Notes: generated from the letters alone by a model not told the origin. 64,000 nucleotides of DNA from RI-153 sp963721725 (GCA_963721725.1 CAVRLX010000014.1:62001-126000); one strand, 5' to 3'; shown: positions 1 to 8,751, counted from the first letter of the stretch. Made by a program: numbers and translations.

Positions 1-310
1 AGAGACCTTCCACATACGATTTCTCCTCACCGCAATAATGGCGCAGGTAGTTGACCCAGCCGGGGTGATCAATGAGCTTTTCAAAGGGGCCACCTAGCTC
101 TACACAGTTGTGCAGTTCCAGCCCGGTGGACGAGGTATAGTCACGGCGCTGGGCGTTGCCGTACCATTCGCCATATTCCAGCGGCGGGATCGTGTCAATG
201 GCGGCGTTGAGTTCGTCGAGCAATTCCGGCTCGGCGGCATTTTCCAGCACAAGATAGCCGCGCAGGTCAAAGAGAAAATCGTCAAGCGGGGTGGGAAAGC
301 GGGCGTCCAT
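1..310 (-). CDS. Phytanoyl-CoA dioxygenase (PhyH)-like protein, N-terminal part
   Basis: Reading the minus strand from an ATG at 310 gives 103 uninterrupted codons that run off the left edge. The start reads MDARFPTPLDDFLFDLRGYL and continues with ENAAEPELLDELNAAID and a HNCVELGGPFEKLIDHP segment. The pattern of an FDLRGYLVL strand followed by a helix and a later pocket segment is typical of the N-terminus of PhyH-family Fe(II)/2-oxoglutarate dioxygenases, which hydroxylate small substrates. The HxD...H iron ligands would lie beyond the edge, so activity cannot be judged. It lies downstream of the dehydratase gene on the same strand, separated by a hairpin. Family assignment is moderately sure; the substrate is unknown. 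Confidence 0.6.
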   Translation of the reverse strand, partial: MDARFPTPLDDFLFDLRGYLVLENAAEPELLDELNAAIDTIPPLEYGEWYGNAQRRDYTSSTGLELHNCVELGGPFEKLIDHPGWVNYLRHYCGEEKSYVEGL

Positions 311-348
311 GGTGATGATCTCCGTGAGTGGGGTTGGGGTAGATGATA

Positions 349-393
349 CGGGATGCGTAATGCGTGTTGCAGAGATACGCAATACGCATCCCG
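349..393 (-). terminator. Hairpin between dehydratase and PhyH genes
   Basis: Two 17-nt arms (349-365 and 377-393) are complementary except at one position, with an 11-nt loop. The arms are built from the repeated word ATGCGT/ACGCAT. It follows the dehydratase stop codon and may end that transcript, but no clean T-run follows on the minus strand. It resembles other word-built hairpins in the window. Confidence 0.4.
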
Positions 394-403
394 CATCCCG
401 TTT

Positions 404-1582
404 TTACCAGTCCAGAATCGCGCCGTCGTGTGCGCGCACGGTGGTGGCGTGGATCACCTCTTGCTGGAAGGGGTGACGTTTGGCCGCGGTCTCGTCCACT
501 TCAATGCCCAGACCGGGCACTTCCGTGGGCAGCCAATAGCCATCTTTGGTTTCCAGCGCATGTTGCACCACTTCCCAGCGCCAGGGTACGTCGCTGAGCA
601 TGTCCTCTTGAATCAAAAAGTTGGGCGTACTCAGGGCAAAGTGGAGCGCCGCAGCATTGGCGACAGGGCCGAGGGGATTGTGCGGAGCCACGCCCATGTA
701 ATAGGTCTCGGCCATGGCTGCGATCTTCTTGGCCTCCCACAGGCCGCCACAGTGACAAAGATCGGGCTGGATCACATGGCAGGCTTGTTTTTCGAAGATC
801 TCGCGAAAGCCAAAGCGGGTGACCAGTCGTTCGCCGGTGGCAATGGGCACGGGGCTGTGCTTGCGCAGATCGGCCAGCACGTCCACATTCTCTGGCGGCA
901 CAGGTTCTTCAATGAAAAAAGGGCGATAGGGAGCCAGAATCCGGCAAAATTCCAGGGCGTTGGCGGGGAAATGGCGACCGTGGCAGTCGATCATAATGTC
1001 CACTTTTTTGCCCACGGCCTCGCGCAGTGCCGCCATCACCCGCTCTGCATAGTCATAGGCTTCGATGCTGTTGAGGCTTTCTGTGGGCGGGGTCAGCAAC
1101 ACTTTGACGGCGGTGTAGCCTTTTTCGATCACGGCCAGCGCTCGCTCTACAAAGATCTGTGGATCGTCGCTCTGCTGCGATTCGTAGACGGCGCGCATGT
1201 CGCCGCCGCCCAAGTGGGTATACATGCGGACTTTGTCGCGGACCAAGCCGCCCAGCAGCCGATAGACAGGCAGCCCTACGGCTTTGCCGGCAATGTCCCA
1301 CAGGGCCTGTTCGATGCCGCTAATCGCCGACATGCCGATGACGCCTAGCCGCCAGAACGATTGGCGGTACATTTTTTGATAAAGGTGTTCAATGCGGCTG
1401 GGATCTTCGCCAAGCAGCATGGGCGCAAAATCCTCGACTGCGCCCACCACGGCGCGCGTCTTCCATTCCAGCGAGGCTTCGCCCCAGCCGTACAGCCCCG
1501 CTTGATCGGTTTCTACTTTCACAAAAACCCAGTTACGCATTTCGGCGTTGACAACCACTGTTTTGATAGCGGTGATCTTCAC
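404..1582 (-). CDS. dgoD: Galactonate dehydratase-like enolase-superfamily enzyme
   Basis: This 392-residue protein belongs to the mandelate racemase/muconate lactonizing branch of the enolase superfamily, which abstracts a proton alpha to a carboxylate using Mg2+. Metal ligands are visible as D199 (MIDCHGRH), E225 (FFIEEP) and E251 (ATGERL), with H201 and H301 (VAPHNPLGP) as acid/base residues. The 26-residue spacing between the three acids and the His positions all match E. coli D-galactonate dehydratase (D183, E209, E235, H185, H285) with a constant offset of 16. The N-terminal capping domain begins at MKITAIKT. Length is normal. The reaction is most likely acid-sugar dehydration to a 2-keto-3-deoxy acid, which would fit the KDPG-aldolase-like gene at 12 kb. 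Exact sugar specificity is inferred. Confidence 0.85.
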   Translation of the reverse strand: MKITAIKTVVVNAEMRNWVFVKVETDQAGLYGWGEASLEWKTRAVVGAVEDFAPMLLGEDPSRIEHLYQKMYRQSFWRLGVIGMSAISGIEQALWDIAGKAVGLPVYRLLGGLVRDKVRMYTHLGGGDMRAVYESQQSDDPQIFVERALAVIEKGYTAVKVLLTPPTESLNSIEAYDYAERVMAALREAVGKKVDIMIDCHGRHFPANALEFCRILAPYRPFFIEEPVPPENVDVLADLRKHSPVPIATGERLVTRFGFREIFEKQACHVIQPDLCHCGGLWEAKKIAAMAETYYMGVAPHNPLGPVANAAALHFALSTPNFLIQEDMLSDVPWRWEVVQHALETKDGYWLPTEVPGLGIEVDETAAKRHPFQQEVIHATTVRAHDGAILDW

Positions 1583-1687
1583 ACGGCAATCCTTTCATGA
1601 ATGGGATGGGTGGGATCATCTGCGTGAAAGGACAAGTACGCATGGCGCAGATGGGGTTGTTGGGGGGTGTGGATAATCGGCAGGAGT

Positions 1688-1717
1688 ACGGTAACGGATC
1701 AGACAAGGTGTTGTCAA
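1688..1717 (-). promoter_or_regulatory. Candidate promoter of the dehydratase gene
   Basis: On the minus strand a consensus -35 TTGACA lies at 1717-1712. With an 18-nt spacer it is followed by TACCGT, a weak -10. It lies about 105 bp upstream of the dehydratase start, just past the hairpin that ends the upstream gene. Only the -35 box is convincing. Confidence 0.3.
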
Positions 1718-1718
1718 A

Positions 1719-1760
1719 CCTGCGCATAGGGCCATGAGTGATCATGGCCCTATGCGCAGG
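1719..1760 (-). terminator. 19-bp perfect stem-loop after the secreted-protein gene
   Basis: Arms 1719-1737 and 1742-1760 pair perfectly over 19 bp with a GTGA loop. It starts 26 nt beyond the stop of the secreted protein and just before the candidate dehydratase promoter, the expected place for a terminator. Only a short TTT follows the stem on the minus strand. Confidence 0.55.
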
Positions 1761-1785
1761 AGGAGTGCGTAGAGCAGTGCGAGTC

Positions 1786-4293
1786 CTATTTTGTCAGCAT
1801 GGGCAGGAAGGTGGGATTGCTGGCGCGGATGACAAAGGCATAGTTTGTGTCGGGCGCATCATAGGCAGGTCGGCTCTCGACGGTTCGCCAATCATGCGGC
1901 GCGCCTTTGGCTTCTATAACCAGATCCGTTGTATCAGGACCGCCCAGCCCCACGTCAAAGTAGGCGGTAAAGGATTCGTTGACATCCAGGATGCCATCTG
2001 CGCCCAATGCCGATGCCGGTATAACCACCGTTCCCCCTACGCCTGCAGGTCCGCCCTGGGCATTGAGAAGCATATTCCCTGCCCCTAGCTTGGTTACACT
2101 GAGGGAGATGGTCTCCAACGAGATTTGGGTGACGTTGGTGAAGGTGGCTTCCAGACGCGAGACCCCAAACGAGGCATTGGGTTGCTGGGCCGGGAAGTAG
2201 GTTTGCTTCATACCGGTCATTTTTAGGCGATGGTTGACGGAGCCATTCTGCAACACATTGTCAATGTAGAGGGCTGGCTCTTTCAGACCATCCCATGCGC
2301 CAAAATCAATGAAAGCAGAAGTTGTGCCAGCAGGCATATGAACCGTGTCCGTGTAAATTTCTTCCTCGCCATCAGGCCAGATCAACAACATAGTCACGGT
2401 GAAATTTTCTGCATTGGCGCCTGTGTCGGCAAAGTGAATACGTTCCAGCACAGGATCGAGATCCAGCGAGACCCGTTCTCCGGGGAGCAGAGTCACACCC
2501 TCAATATCGAAGATGACACTGGGATCGCCTTCATCAATGGGATCATGGGAAATGTAGATGCCCGGGGCCGTAATCGCTTCAGTCGAGTCAAAGGAGATAT
2601 GATCGCCGTCTGGGCTGACTGAAAACTCGAAGAGTTCTTGTGGGTCTAATCCAATATGTTTCAGTCCCAATGCGAAGCCCGACCCAACCAGGGTCAGGGA
2701 ACCGCTGGTGGGGGTGATCACACTTTTGCCGTGGACGATTACAGTGTAGTACGTCTCGTCCACTTCGGTGAACGGAATCACAATGCGCGGCGGCATCTCT
2801 TTGCCCAGACCACCCTGGTAGTGATAGACCTGGGCATTGGGGATCTGGTTGACAAAGGTGGCGCTTTGATGATCGTCACCAGTGGCCTGACCGGCATCGT
2901 TGACCACCAAAATGGCACCTTCGCCAGAATATTGCACACTGAGTGTGCCAGAGATCTGATCCGTGGCCGATGGCTGGGAGCGGGCGCTGCTAACGGGGGC
3001 GTTACAGAAATCACAGTAAAAATATTTACCTGCGGCCAGATCACGCGAGCGATTGGGCGTGAGCCAGATGTTGCCGGAATCCGCCGTGCCAGTGTAGATG
3101 TCGGGCGTTTCGCCGGGGGTGGATGCCGTCACATAGCGCCAGGTGTTGTTCGTCATGTTGACGGTGATATATTTGCGCTGTTTGGGGAAGTTGTTGTCAT
3201 AGATGAGAATGCGATACTCACTATTGGTCACTTTTTCCACGCCATAAGCCGTCACGGCGTGTCCATGTCGGAAGCCCGGCACCAGGAAAATGCTTACGGT
3301 GTAGGCAATGGGCGTCGGTGCGTTAAAGTCCGCAATTAGCTTATTGACCAGTTCCACAGCGCTGGCGTGGTATTGCTGGCCTTGAACTTCCCCAAACAAC
3401 TGGGTGATAAAGTAATAGCCTACATAATTTTCAATGGTCTGGGCCGGGAAGTTAAGATCGCTGGTTTTGGTGGCCCCAGTCTGGAAGGTGGCTGGCGAGG
3501 ATTTGCCCTTAAACGGCAGCGAATTGAAGAGGCGCAGGCTGGTCGCCGCCATCCCCTCACAGTGCCCACCCCCCATAATGGCAAGCGAGGACTCCATCCA
3601 TTTACGCGCCGGGCCACTCAATATGCAGGTGGCTGCCGTCCTGCCTGATTGGCAGACCGCCGGGCCAAAGAGGGCAAACATGTCCGCCGTGCTCAGATCA
3701 TCGGCGCTCACACGCGGGCCATCGGCCCCGTAATTTTGAAACTTGTAGCTGTCAATCGTCACATCAAACGCGCGACCACTGGCGTTTTTGTAGATCGCCA
3801 CCACCGTGCCGGGGGCCTCCACCGTGGTCCCCACTGCATTTTCGGCGGGCCGGCTGAACGAATTGCCGCCGGTGGTGAAGCTCTCAATCACAACATTTTT
3901 ATTTTCAATCACCGTGCCGATGGCGACGCCGCTGCCCACCTTTACCACCAAATTGAAGGTATGGCTGGAATTAGCTGCCAGACTTGTCAGATAGAATGCA
4001 ACGCCATTATCCCCTTGGAAGAGCGTGCCACCGCTGACATAGGTGGTGTTGGCGGGCAGAGGGTTCCAAACAGTGATATCGGTGATGGGCTGATTTTGGT
4101 AATTTGTGAGCGTCAGTTCATAGGTGATGTTGCCGCCCGGCTTCACATAGGACGGGCCACTTGGTCTCAAAATCAGTGTCTCCCCTTGCTGCGCAAAGGT
4201 CAACGGGACAGAGGTGGGCAGCCAGAGGCCGCCAACGGTGAAGATGATCGCCAGCACCAGGGCGATATTGAGCTGTAAAATCTTAGACTTCAT
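1786..4293 (-). CDS. Secreted DUF11-domain protein with a papain-like cysteine protease motif set
   Basis: The protein has 835 residues from the ATG at 4293, chosen because AGGAGG sits 4 nt upstream; an earlier in-frame ATG at 4320 lacks this. A signal peptide (hydrophobic core IALVLAIIFTVGGLWL) ends near TFAQQ. Residues about 40-130 look like a DUF11/conserved-repeat Ig-like domain (GGNITYELTLTNYQNQPITD). Next comes a region with GGGHCEGMA (C245), RHGHAVTAYG (H343 or H345) and IYDNNFP (D366/N367). This is the order and local context of a papain- or transglutaminase-like Cys-His-Asp/Asn triad. The C-terminal half is beta-rich and unassigned, ending in NPTFLPMLTK. The protein is presumably extracellular or envelope-attached. 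The protease reading is inference from motif order; substrate is unknown. Confidence 0.6.
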   Translation of the reverse strand: MKSKILQLNIALVLAIIFTVGGLWLPTSVPLTFAQQGETLILRPSGPSYVKPGGNITYELTLTNYQNQPITDITVWNPLPANTTYVSGGTLFQGDNGVAFYLTSLAANSSHTFNLVVKVGSGVAIGTVIENKNVVIESFTTGGNSFSRPAENAVGTTVEAPGTVVAIYKNASGRAFDVTIDSYKFQNYGADGPRVSADDLSTADMFALFGPAVCQSGRTAATCILSGPARKWMESSLAIMGGGHCEGMAATSLRLFNSLPFKGKSSPATFQTGATKTSDLNFPAQTIENYVGYYFITQLFGEVQGQQYHASAVELVNKLIADFNAPTPIAYTVSIFLVPGFRHGHAVTAYGVEKVTNSEYRILIYDNNFPKQRKYITVNMTNNTWRYVTASTPGETPDIYTGTADSGNIWLTPNRSRDLAAGKYFYCDFCNAPVSSARSQPSATDQISGTLSVQYSGEGAILVVNDAGQATGDDHQSATFVNQIPNAQVYHYQGGLGKEMPPRIVIPFTEVDETYYTVIVHGKSVITPTSGSLTLVGSGFALGLKHIGLDPQELFEFSVSPDGDHISFDSTEAITAPGIYISHDPIDEGDPSVIFDIEGVTLLPGERVSLDLDPVLERIHFADTGANAENFTVTMLLIWPDGEEEIYTDTVHMPAGTTSAFIDFGAWDGLKEPALYIDNVLQNGSVNHRLKMTGMKQTYFPAQQPNASFGVSRLEATFTNVTQISLETISLSVTKLGAGNMLLNAQGGPAGVGGTVVIPASALGADGILDVNESFTAYFDVGLGGPDTTDLVIEAKGAPHDWRTVESRPAYDAPDTNYAFVIRASNPTFLPMLTK

Positions 4294-4373
4294 ATTCCTC
4301 CTAAATTCGTTAAAACACATTCGTTAAAACACAAAAACAAAAAGAGCGAACCTGCCCCCTGTTATGCTCTCTA

Positions 4374-4416
4374 GTTGAAACGGAGTGTTTCAACTTTGAA
4401 AACGCTTTGTTTCAAA
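4374..4416. promoter_or_regulatory. Two adjacent inverted repeats upstream of the secreted-protein gene
   Basis: GTTGAAAC (4374-4381) and GTTTCAAC (4387-4394) form a perfect 8-bp inverted repeat with a 5-nt gap. Directly next to it TTTGAAA (4395-4401) and TTTCAAA (4410-4416) form a second. Both lie about 80-120 bp upstream of the start on the minus strand, where an operator would be expected. The rest of 4294-4628 shows no gene. Confidence 0.35.
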
Positions 4417-4628
4417 TCAACTCTAGATGAGCCTCAACAGAACAGCCGAGTTCAACCGGCCCCGCAGTGCATCAGCGGGAAACAGGATTACCTAAGCCAC
4501 GCCATTGTGCCATTGTTAAGTGGTGGTTGGTAGTGGCGTAATGGTCGGCGGCAGTATGGTGGTGGTTTGCGACAGTAAGTGTGCAGGGAAGCAGCGAGGC
4601 ATCGACCGAATTTCAAACACGTTGTCTT

Positions 4629-4869
4629 CTATCTGCGCTGGATTAGGCTCCGGTCTGACGCGTCGATTAAGCACTGCACCGAAAGCAAAGGCAATCCCAG
4701 GTTGTACAACTGGTTGAGTACCCCGAACAGGGCCGCCTGATCAGCGACGCTGCCCATGAGGATGGTGACGCGCAAGATCGCGGCACTGACGATCACAGAC
4801 CACCCACATGCCGCTCAACATATCGAGCCAGCGGGCGTCAAAGATGCCCTGGGCACAGATGCGATAGCG
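4629..4869 (-). pseudogene. Remnant of a small YRI...LDxRW-type protein
   Basis: Reading the minus strand from about 4869 gives RYRICAQGIFDARWLDMLSGM. After a frame change near 4775 it gives VTILMGSVADQAALFGVL followed by NLGLPLLSV and a TAG at 4629-4631. I recognise this from memory as a small standalone protein type seen in Chloroflexota (YRIRVxGxLDxRW ... GPxxDQAALHGLL ... DLGLPLLSV). Here it has no start of its own, has lost its frame, and its 5' end is joined to the middle of the MalT-like gene upstream. It is therefore a genuine remnant left by a deletion. Its function is unknown. Confidence 0.6.
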
Positions 4870-5933
4870 CGCCGGTGCAGGCGTGTCAGATCTTCCGAAG
4901 TCTGGCGGCGCTTCAGTTGAAAACGCAGAAAATCGCGGAAGAGATCGTGGAAGCGATACCAATAGCCTTCGTTGTCAAGCGGGATGATGAAGAGATTCAT
5001 CTCTTCCAACTGGACAATGGCCGCACGGCTGGAGATGGGGGAGACCATGTCTGCGGCAAGCGCATCTGCCAGCGGTGCGCAGAATCGATCCACAAGGGCC
5101 GTTCGGATCAGAAATGTCTGCACGTCCTCTGGCAGATGCGCCATCACTTCCTCAACGAGGTATCCCACCAATAGCCGGTCGCTGCCACGAAAATGGGCCA
5201 GGAAGTCTTGCCGGGGTTGCTGCTGCAAAGAGATGCTCGCCAGTTCCAAGCCCGTGATCCAACCATCGGTGCGGACATGGAGAGCATCGGCCATGTCGTC
5301 GCTCATCGGCTGACACAGGCGGCGATCCAAAAATTGACGCGTCTCTTCTGCCACAAAACGCAGATCACTGGCGCGTAGCTCTGTCATTTGGTGGTCAATG
5401 CGCAGTCGGCCCAGGGGCAACGGCGGATCAAAGCGAGTTAAAATCACCAGATGCAGAGAGGGAGGCAAATAACGCAGAAGATGGCGCACGATGTCATGTA
5501 CTTCCTGCGCGCGAATGTGGTGATAGTCGTCGAGGACGAGTACCAGTCTAGAGGGGAGCGCGCTCAATTCGCTCACCAACGTGTCGCTAAGGTACTCTAC
5601 ATCGGGCAATGGAGAGGCTGTCACCAAAGCATAGGTCGTGGGGCAGGCATCTGCCATGCAGGTGCGCACGGCAGCGACAAGATAGCGCAAGAATTGGGCA
5701 GGTTGATTGTCGTGCTGATCCAACGAGAGCCAGGCTGCTGGCAGAGTGCTGCTGGCAAGCCATTGGCTCGTCAACGTTGTCTTGCCAAACCCGGCGGGTG
5801 CCGAGATGAGCGTCAGTTTGCGATCCGATCCTCTATGCAGACGCAGAAGAAGTTCGGGACGCATCACCCGATCCGGGCGTGGGGCGGGGCGATGAAGTTT
5901 TGTGGAGATTAGCAGGATTGGAAGGGAAAGCAT
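4815..5933 (-). pseudogene. Truncated MalT-like (LuxR-type) ATPase regulator
   Basis: The 372-residue ORF begins STKLHRPAPRPDRVMRPELL and carries a Walker A motif SAPAGFGKTT near residue 49 and a Walker B-like LVLVLDDYHHI near 135. Next come GWITGLELA and FHDLFRDFLRFQL segments typical of the STAND ATPase core of MalT-family regulators. Intact family members are about 900 residues, with TPR-like repeats and a C-terminal LuxR helix-turn-helix. Here the frame stops soon after TRLHRRA, where the repeats should begin, and the DNA continues into a remnant of a different gene. It therefore cannot bind DNA as a normal family member would. Type and truncation are secure; whether the stump is expressed is not known. 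Confidence 0.75.
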
Positions 5934-6154
5934 TTAGGAATTCTCTTGATGGTGGGCAACGTCAACTACAGGCAGCATTGTCATGCCAGTCCGCATTTCG
6001 GACGAAGCATAAGAGCTTCCGAATGGGCAAACAATTATTCCTGGCTTTTTGAGTCTCATTCTGTAGGCTCGCTCTGCTTTGCATCTACTCCGCTTCGTGG
6101 GTACACTATCCTCACTTGGCCGATCCAGAACTTGCAGGGTTACGCAGTCGCCCC

Positions 6155-6187
6155 AGAAGTTGAACTTTTCAGAAAAGTTCAACTTCT
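6155..6187. promoter_or_regulatory. 33-bp perfect palindrome upstream of glcF
   Basis: AGAAGTTGAACTTTTC (6155-6170) and its exact reverse complement (6172-6187) are separated by one A. It lies 60 bp upstream of the GTG start of glcF, consistent with a dimeric-repressor operator or a leader hairpin. The rest of 5934-6246 has no recognisable gene. Confidence 0.4.
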
Positions 6188-6246
6188 TCTGCAACTGCTT
6201 GGTGCATACGTTCTGACTTGTATACACGGATGGGAAGGAACTGACG

Positions 6247-7503
6247 GTGCGACACGAAATTTCCGTTGAAAAATATGGCGCACAGGGCGAGGCGATGGCT
6301 GACGCTGTGGCCGCCTGTGTACACTGTGGCTTTTGCCTGCCTGCTTGCCCCACCTATTTGGTCTTGGGCGAGGAGATGGATTCGCCGCGCGGGCGCATTT
6401 TGCTGATGAAAGGCGTGCTGGAAGAGGAATTGAGCCTTGATCAAGTGCTGCCCCACATTGACCGCTGCCTGGGCTGTCTGGGCTGTGTCACCGCTTGCCC
6501 GTCGGGTGTGGAATATGGCGAGTTGCTCACGCCCTTCCGCGAGTTGGCCGAAGATCGCCGTCGCCGCGATCCGATGAACCGGCTAACGCGCACGCTGGTC
6601 AACGAAACGCTGCCCTATCCGGGGCGCTTCCGCGCGGCGGCGATCATGGGTAAACTGGGCAAACCCTTTCGGCGCTTCTTGCCTGATGCCATGAAAACCA
6701 TGCTCGATCTACTGCCGGATTCGATGCCGGCCGCCCAGCCGCTGCCCGCTTTCTACCCGGCCCAGGGGACACGCCGAGCGCGGGTGGCGCTGTTGGCGGG
6801 CTGCGCGCAACAAGTGCTGGCCCCGGAGATCAACTGGGCCACGCTGCGTGTCCTTGCTCGCAACGGCGTGGAGACGGTGATCCCCTCGGCACAGGGCTGC
6901 TGTGGCGCGCTCTCCATGCACACGGGCATGGCAGATCAGGCGCGAAACATGGCACGCCAAAATTTCAAAGCATTTAAGCTTGATGACGTTGACGCCGTGA
7001 TCACCAACGCCGCGGGCTGTGGATCAGGCATCCACGAGTACCCGCTGCTCTTTGCGGGCACTCCAGACGAAGAGGCAGCGCGCCGTTTCGCCGCAAAGAT
7101 CACTGACATTAGCGTCTTTTTGGCAAAGCTGGGCATTGAAACCCCGTCCCCCCTGCCCCAACCGCTGCGCGTGGCCTATCACGATGCCTGTCATCTGGCC
7201 CATGCCCAGGGCGTACGCGCCGCCCCGCGCGAATTGCTGGCACAGATCCCCAACGTGACACTGGTTGCCATCCCCGAAGGCGAGATCTGCTGTGGTTCGG
7301 CGGGGAGCTACAACATTGAGCAGCCGGAGATTGCCGGGAAGCTGGGCGAACGCAAAGCGGCGGCGGTCCTCAGCACCGGTGCCGATCTTGTCGTCACCGG
7401 CAACATTGGCTGCATGACCCAGATTGGCACACATTTGGGGCGCAAAGGCCAGCCGCTGCCCGTGATGCACACGGTGGAATTGTTGGATCGGGCATACCAT
7501 TGA
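6247..7503 (+). CDS. glcF: Glycolate oxidase iron-sulfur subunit-like protein
   Basis: The 418-residue protein starts at GTG and has two ferredoxin-type cluster motifs: C24, C27, C30 with C34 (CVHCGFCLPACP) and C74, C77, C80 with C84 (CLGCLGCVTACP). Two CCG-type cysteine-rich domains follow (LLAGCAQQV with GCCGAL, and YHDACHLAHAQG with EICCGSAGSY). This is the order of GlcF, which passes electrons from the flavoprotein GlcD/GlcE to the respiratory chain during glycolate or lactate oxidation. Length matches the family (about 405-440). No glcD or glcE is adjacent, so the partner must be elsewhere or the protein serves another FAD dehydrogenase. A strong hairpin follows the stop. Confidence 0.85.
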   Translation: MRHEISVEKYGAQGEAMADAVAACVHCGFCLPACPTYLVLGEEMDSPRGRILLMKGVLEEELSLDQVLPHIDRCLGCLGCVTACPSGVEYGELLTPFRELAEDRRRRDPMNRLTRTLVNETLPYPGRFRAAAIMGKLGKPFRRFLPDAMKTMLDLLPDSMPAAQPLPAFYPAQGTRRARVALLAGCAQQVLAPEINWATLRVLARNGVETVIPSAQGCCGALSMHTGMADQARNMARQNFKAFKLDDVDAVITNAAGCGSGIHEYPLLFAGTPDEEAARRFAAKITDISVFLAKLGIETPSPLPQPLRVAYHDACHLAHAQGVRAAPRELLAQIPNVTLVAIPEGEICCGSAGSYNIEQPEIAGKLGERKAAAVLSTGADLVVTGNIGCMTQIGTHLGRKGQPLPVMHTVELLDRAYH

Positions 7504-7578
7504 CCTTACCCTGGGTCGTGATTGTCACAAAGTTCATATGGTTTCTTCACAATTTCCAAACAACTGTGTGAGAAGATG

Positions 7579-7623
7579 GGCAAAGTCGATAGCGCTTCGG
7601 GCAGAGGCGCTATCGACTTTGCC
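7579..7623 (+). terminator. 17-bp perfect stem-loop after glcF
   Basis: Arms 7579-7595 and 7607-7623 pair perfectly with an 11-nt loop, 75 nt after the glcF stop and 55 nt before the next start. No strong T-run follows, so it could be a factor-dependent terminator, an RNA stabiliser or an attenuator for the downstream lipoprotein. Confidence 0.5.
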
Positions 7624-7677
7624 TGTGTAATCGACAATTTATGTTGTTTAAGAAGAGTCCCCACCAGGAGAAATTCA

Positions 7678-8247
7678 ATGAATATTTTTGCCCAAACCCA
7701 AAGCATCCCGCGTCTTGTGCTGATAATCTTGGCGGCGATGGTGATTGGAGCCTGTGCGCCAACCACCTCGACAAACCCTGCCCCCGCCGTGGAAAGCCCC
7801 GCCGCGCAAAGTGTGCCCGCTGCCGACACAGCCCCAACCTCCACGCCAGAGGGCGAAAGTGCCCCTGTAGTGGAATTCAGCAAGATCAATCTCAACCAGA
7901 TGACCGAGGCTGATCTGCTTGCCACCATTCCCGACTTCAACAGCCGCATGGTGCGCGAATTTTTCGAATATCAACCTTATGTCAGCATCCAACAGTTTCG
8001 CCGCGAGATCGGCAAATATGTGGATGATACCCAGGTGGCCGCCTATGAGCAGTATGTTTACGTGCCGGTGGACGTGAACGAATCCGACGCCGAGACGCTT
8101 AAACAGGTGCCCGGTGTGGATAATGTCGTGGCCGAAGCGCTGATGACTGGGCGACCCTATGCCTCCAACGAAGCGTTCTTAACCGCGCTGGCCGAGCTTG
8201 TGCCGGGAGCCGATATGACCACGGCGGCGGCTTATCTGGCGGAGTAG
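7678..8247 (+). CDS. Lipoprotein with ComEA-like helix-hairpin-helix repeats
   Basis: The start at 7678 follows CAGGAG and gives 189 residues. A short signal peptide ends in a lipobox (VIGACAPT), followed by a Pro/Ala/Thr spacer. The mature part has two helix-hairpin-helix-like units: INLNQMTEADLLATIPDF and VDVNESDAETLKQVPGVD with VVAEALMTGRPY. The spacing resembles ComEA-type HhH domains (INxNxA..L..IPGI), which bind DNA or act as structural helices. As a lipoprotein it should sit on the outer face of the cytoplasmic membrane. It is followed at 3 nt by a membrane protein gene, so the two are probably co-transcribed. DNA binding is inference; a purely structural role is possible. Confidence 0.6.
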   Translation: MNIFAQTQSIPRLVLIILAAMVIGACAPTTSTNPAPAVESPAAQSVPAADTAPTSTPEGESAPVVEFSKINLNQMTEADLLATIPDFNSRMVREFFEYQPYVSIQQFRREIGKYVDDTQVAAYEQYVYVPVDVNESDAETLKQVPGVDNVVAEALMTGRPYASNEAFLTALAELVPGADMTTAAAYLAE

Positions 8248-8250
8248 CCC

Positions 8251-8751
8251 ATGAAATCCACCAAGCTAGGCGACGATGCGATGGACGAACAAGCCAATCG
8301 CATTGCGCCCGCCACGGTTCTGCATCGACTCAGGATTTTCCTCTTTGCCCTGTCCGGGGCGCTCTGTCTGGGGTCGATGGGTGAACTGTTGATCATCGAA
8401 CACACAGGAAGCCTGCTCCAATGGCTGCCGATTGGGTTGTGTGGACTGGGCATCCTGGCCGTGACGGCAGTGCTTGTGCGCCCGCAGCGTGTGACTGTGT
8501 TGATGCTGCGCGTGGTGATGGGATCGGTGGCGGTGGGCAGCGTTTTTGGCATCTACGAACACCTTGAACACAACTTTGCCTTCGAGTTGGAGATTCGCCC
8601 CAATGCCCTCTTGAGCGATGTTTGGCTCCAGGCATTGGGGGTACTGAATCCGCTGCTGGCACCGGGTATTTTGGCAATTGCAGCCCTAATCGCCCTGGCC
8701 GCCACCTATCAACATCCATCGCTCTTTTCTGGGCGCAAACGTGCAGCCTGA
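8251..8751 (+). CDS. Small multi-pass membrane protein, unknown function
   Basis: The 166-residue protein has about four hydrophobic segments (around residues 27-48, 57-76, 83-102 and 130-152), with a charged N-terminus and a basic C-terminus (SGRKRAA). The start lies 3 nt after the HhH lipoprotein stop, implying one transcript. ATG at 8251 or at 8281 could both initiate. I do not recognise a family. It ends before a hairpin at 8824. Confidence 0.55.
   Translation: MKSTKLGDDAMDEQANRIAPATVLHRLRIFLFALSGALCLGSMGELLIIEHTGSLLQWLPIGLCGLGILAVTAVLVRPQRVTVLMLRVVMGSVAVGSVFGIYEHLEHNFAFELEIRPNALLSDVWLQALGVLNPLLAPGILAIAALIALAATYQHPSLFSGRKRAA

Noticed and set aside
353..1348. A 331-codon plus-strand ORF
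   Set aside because: Antisense to the galactonate dehydratase-like gene whose catalytic residues are complete.
2656..3339. A 227-codon plus-strand ORF
   Set aside because: Antisense to the secreted DUF11 protein; no motifs.
4741..4962. A separate 73-codon minus-strand gene
   Set aside because: Its first half is the mirror of the regulator frame and the rest is the YRI remnant, so it is not an intact gene.
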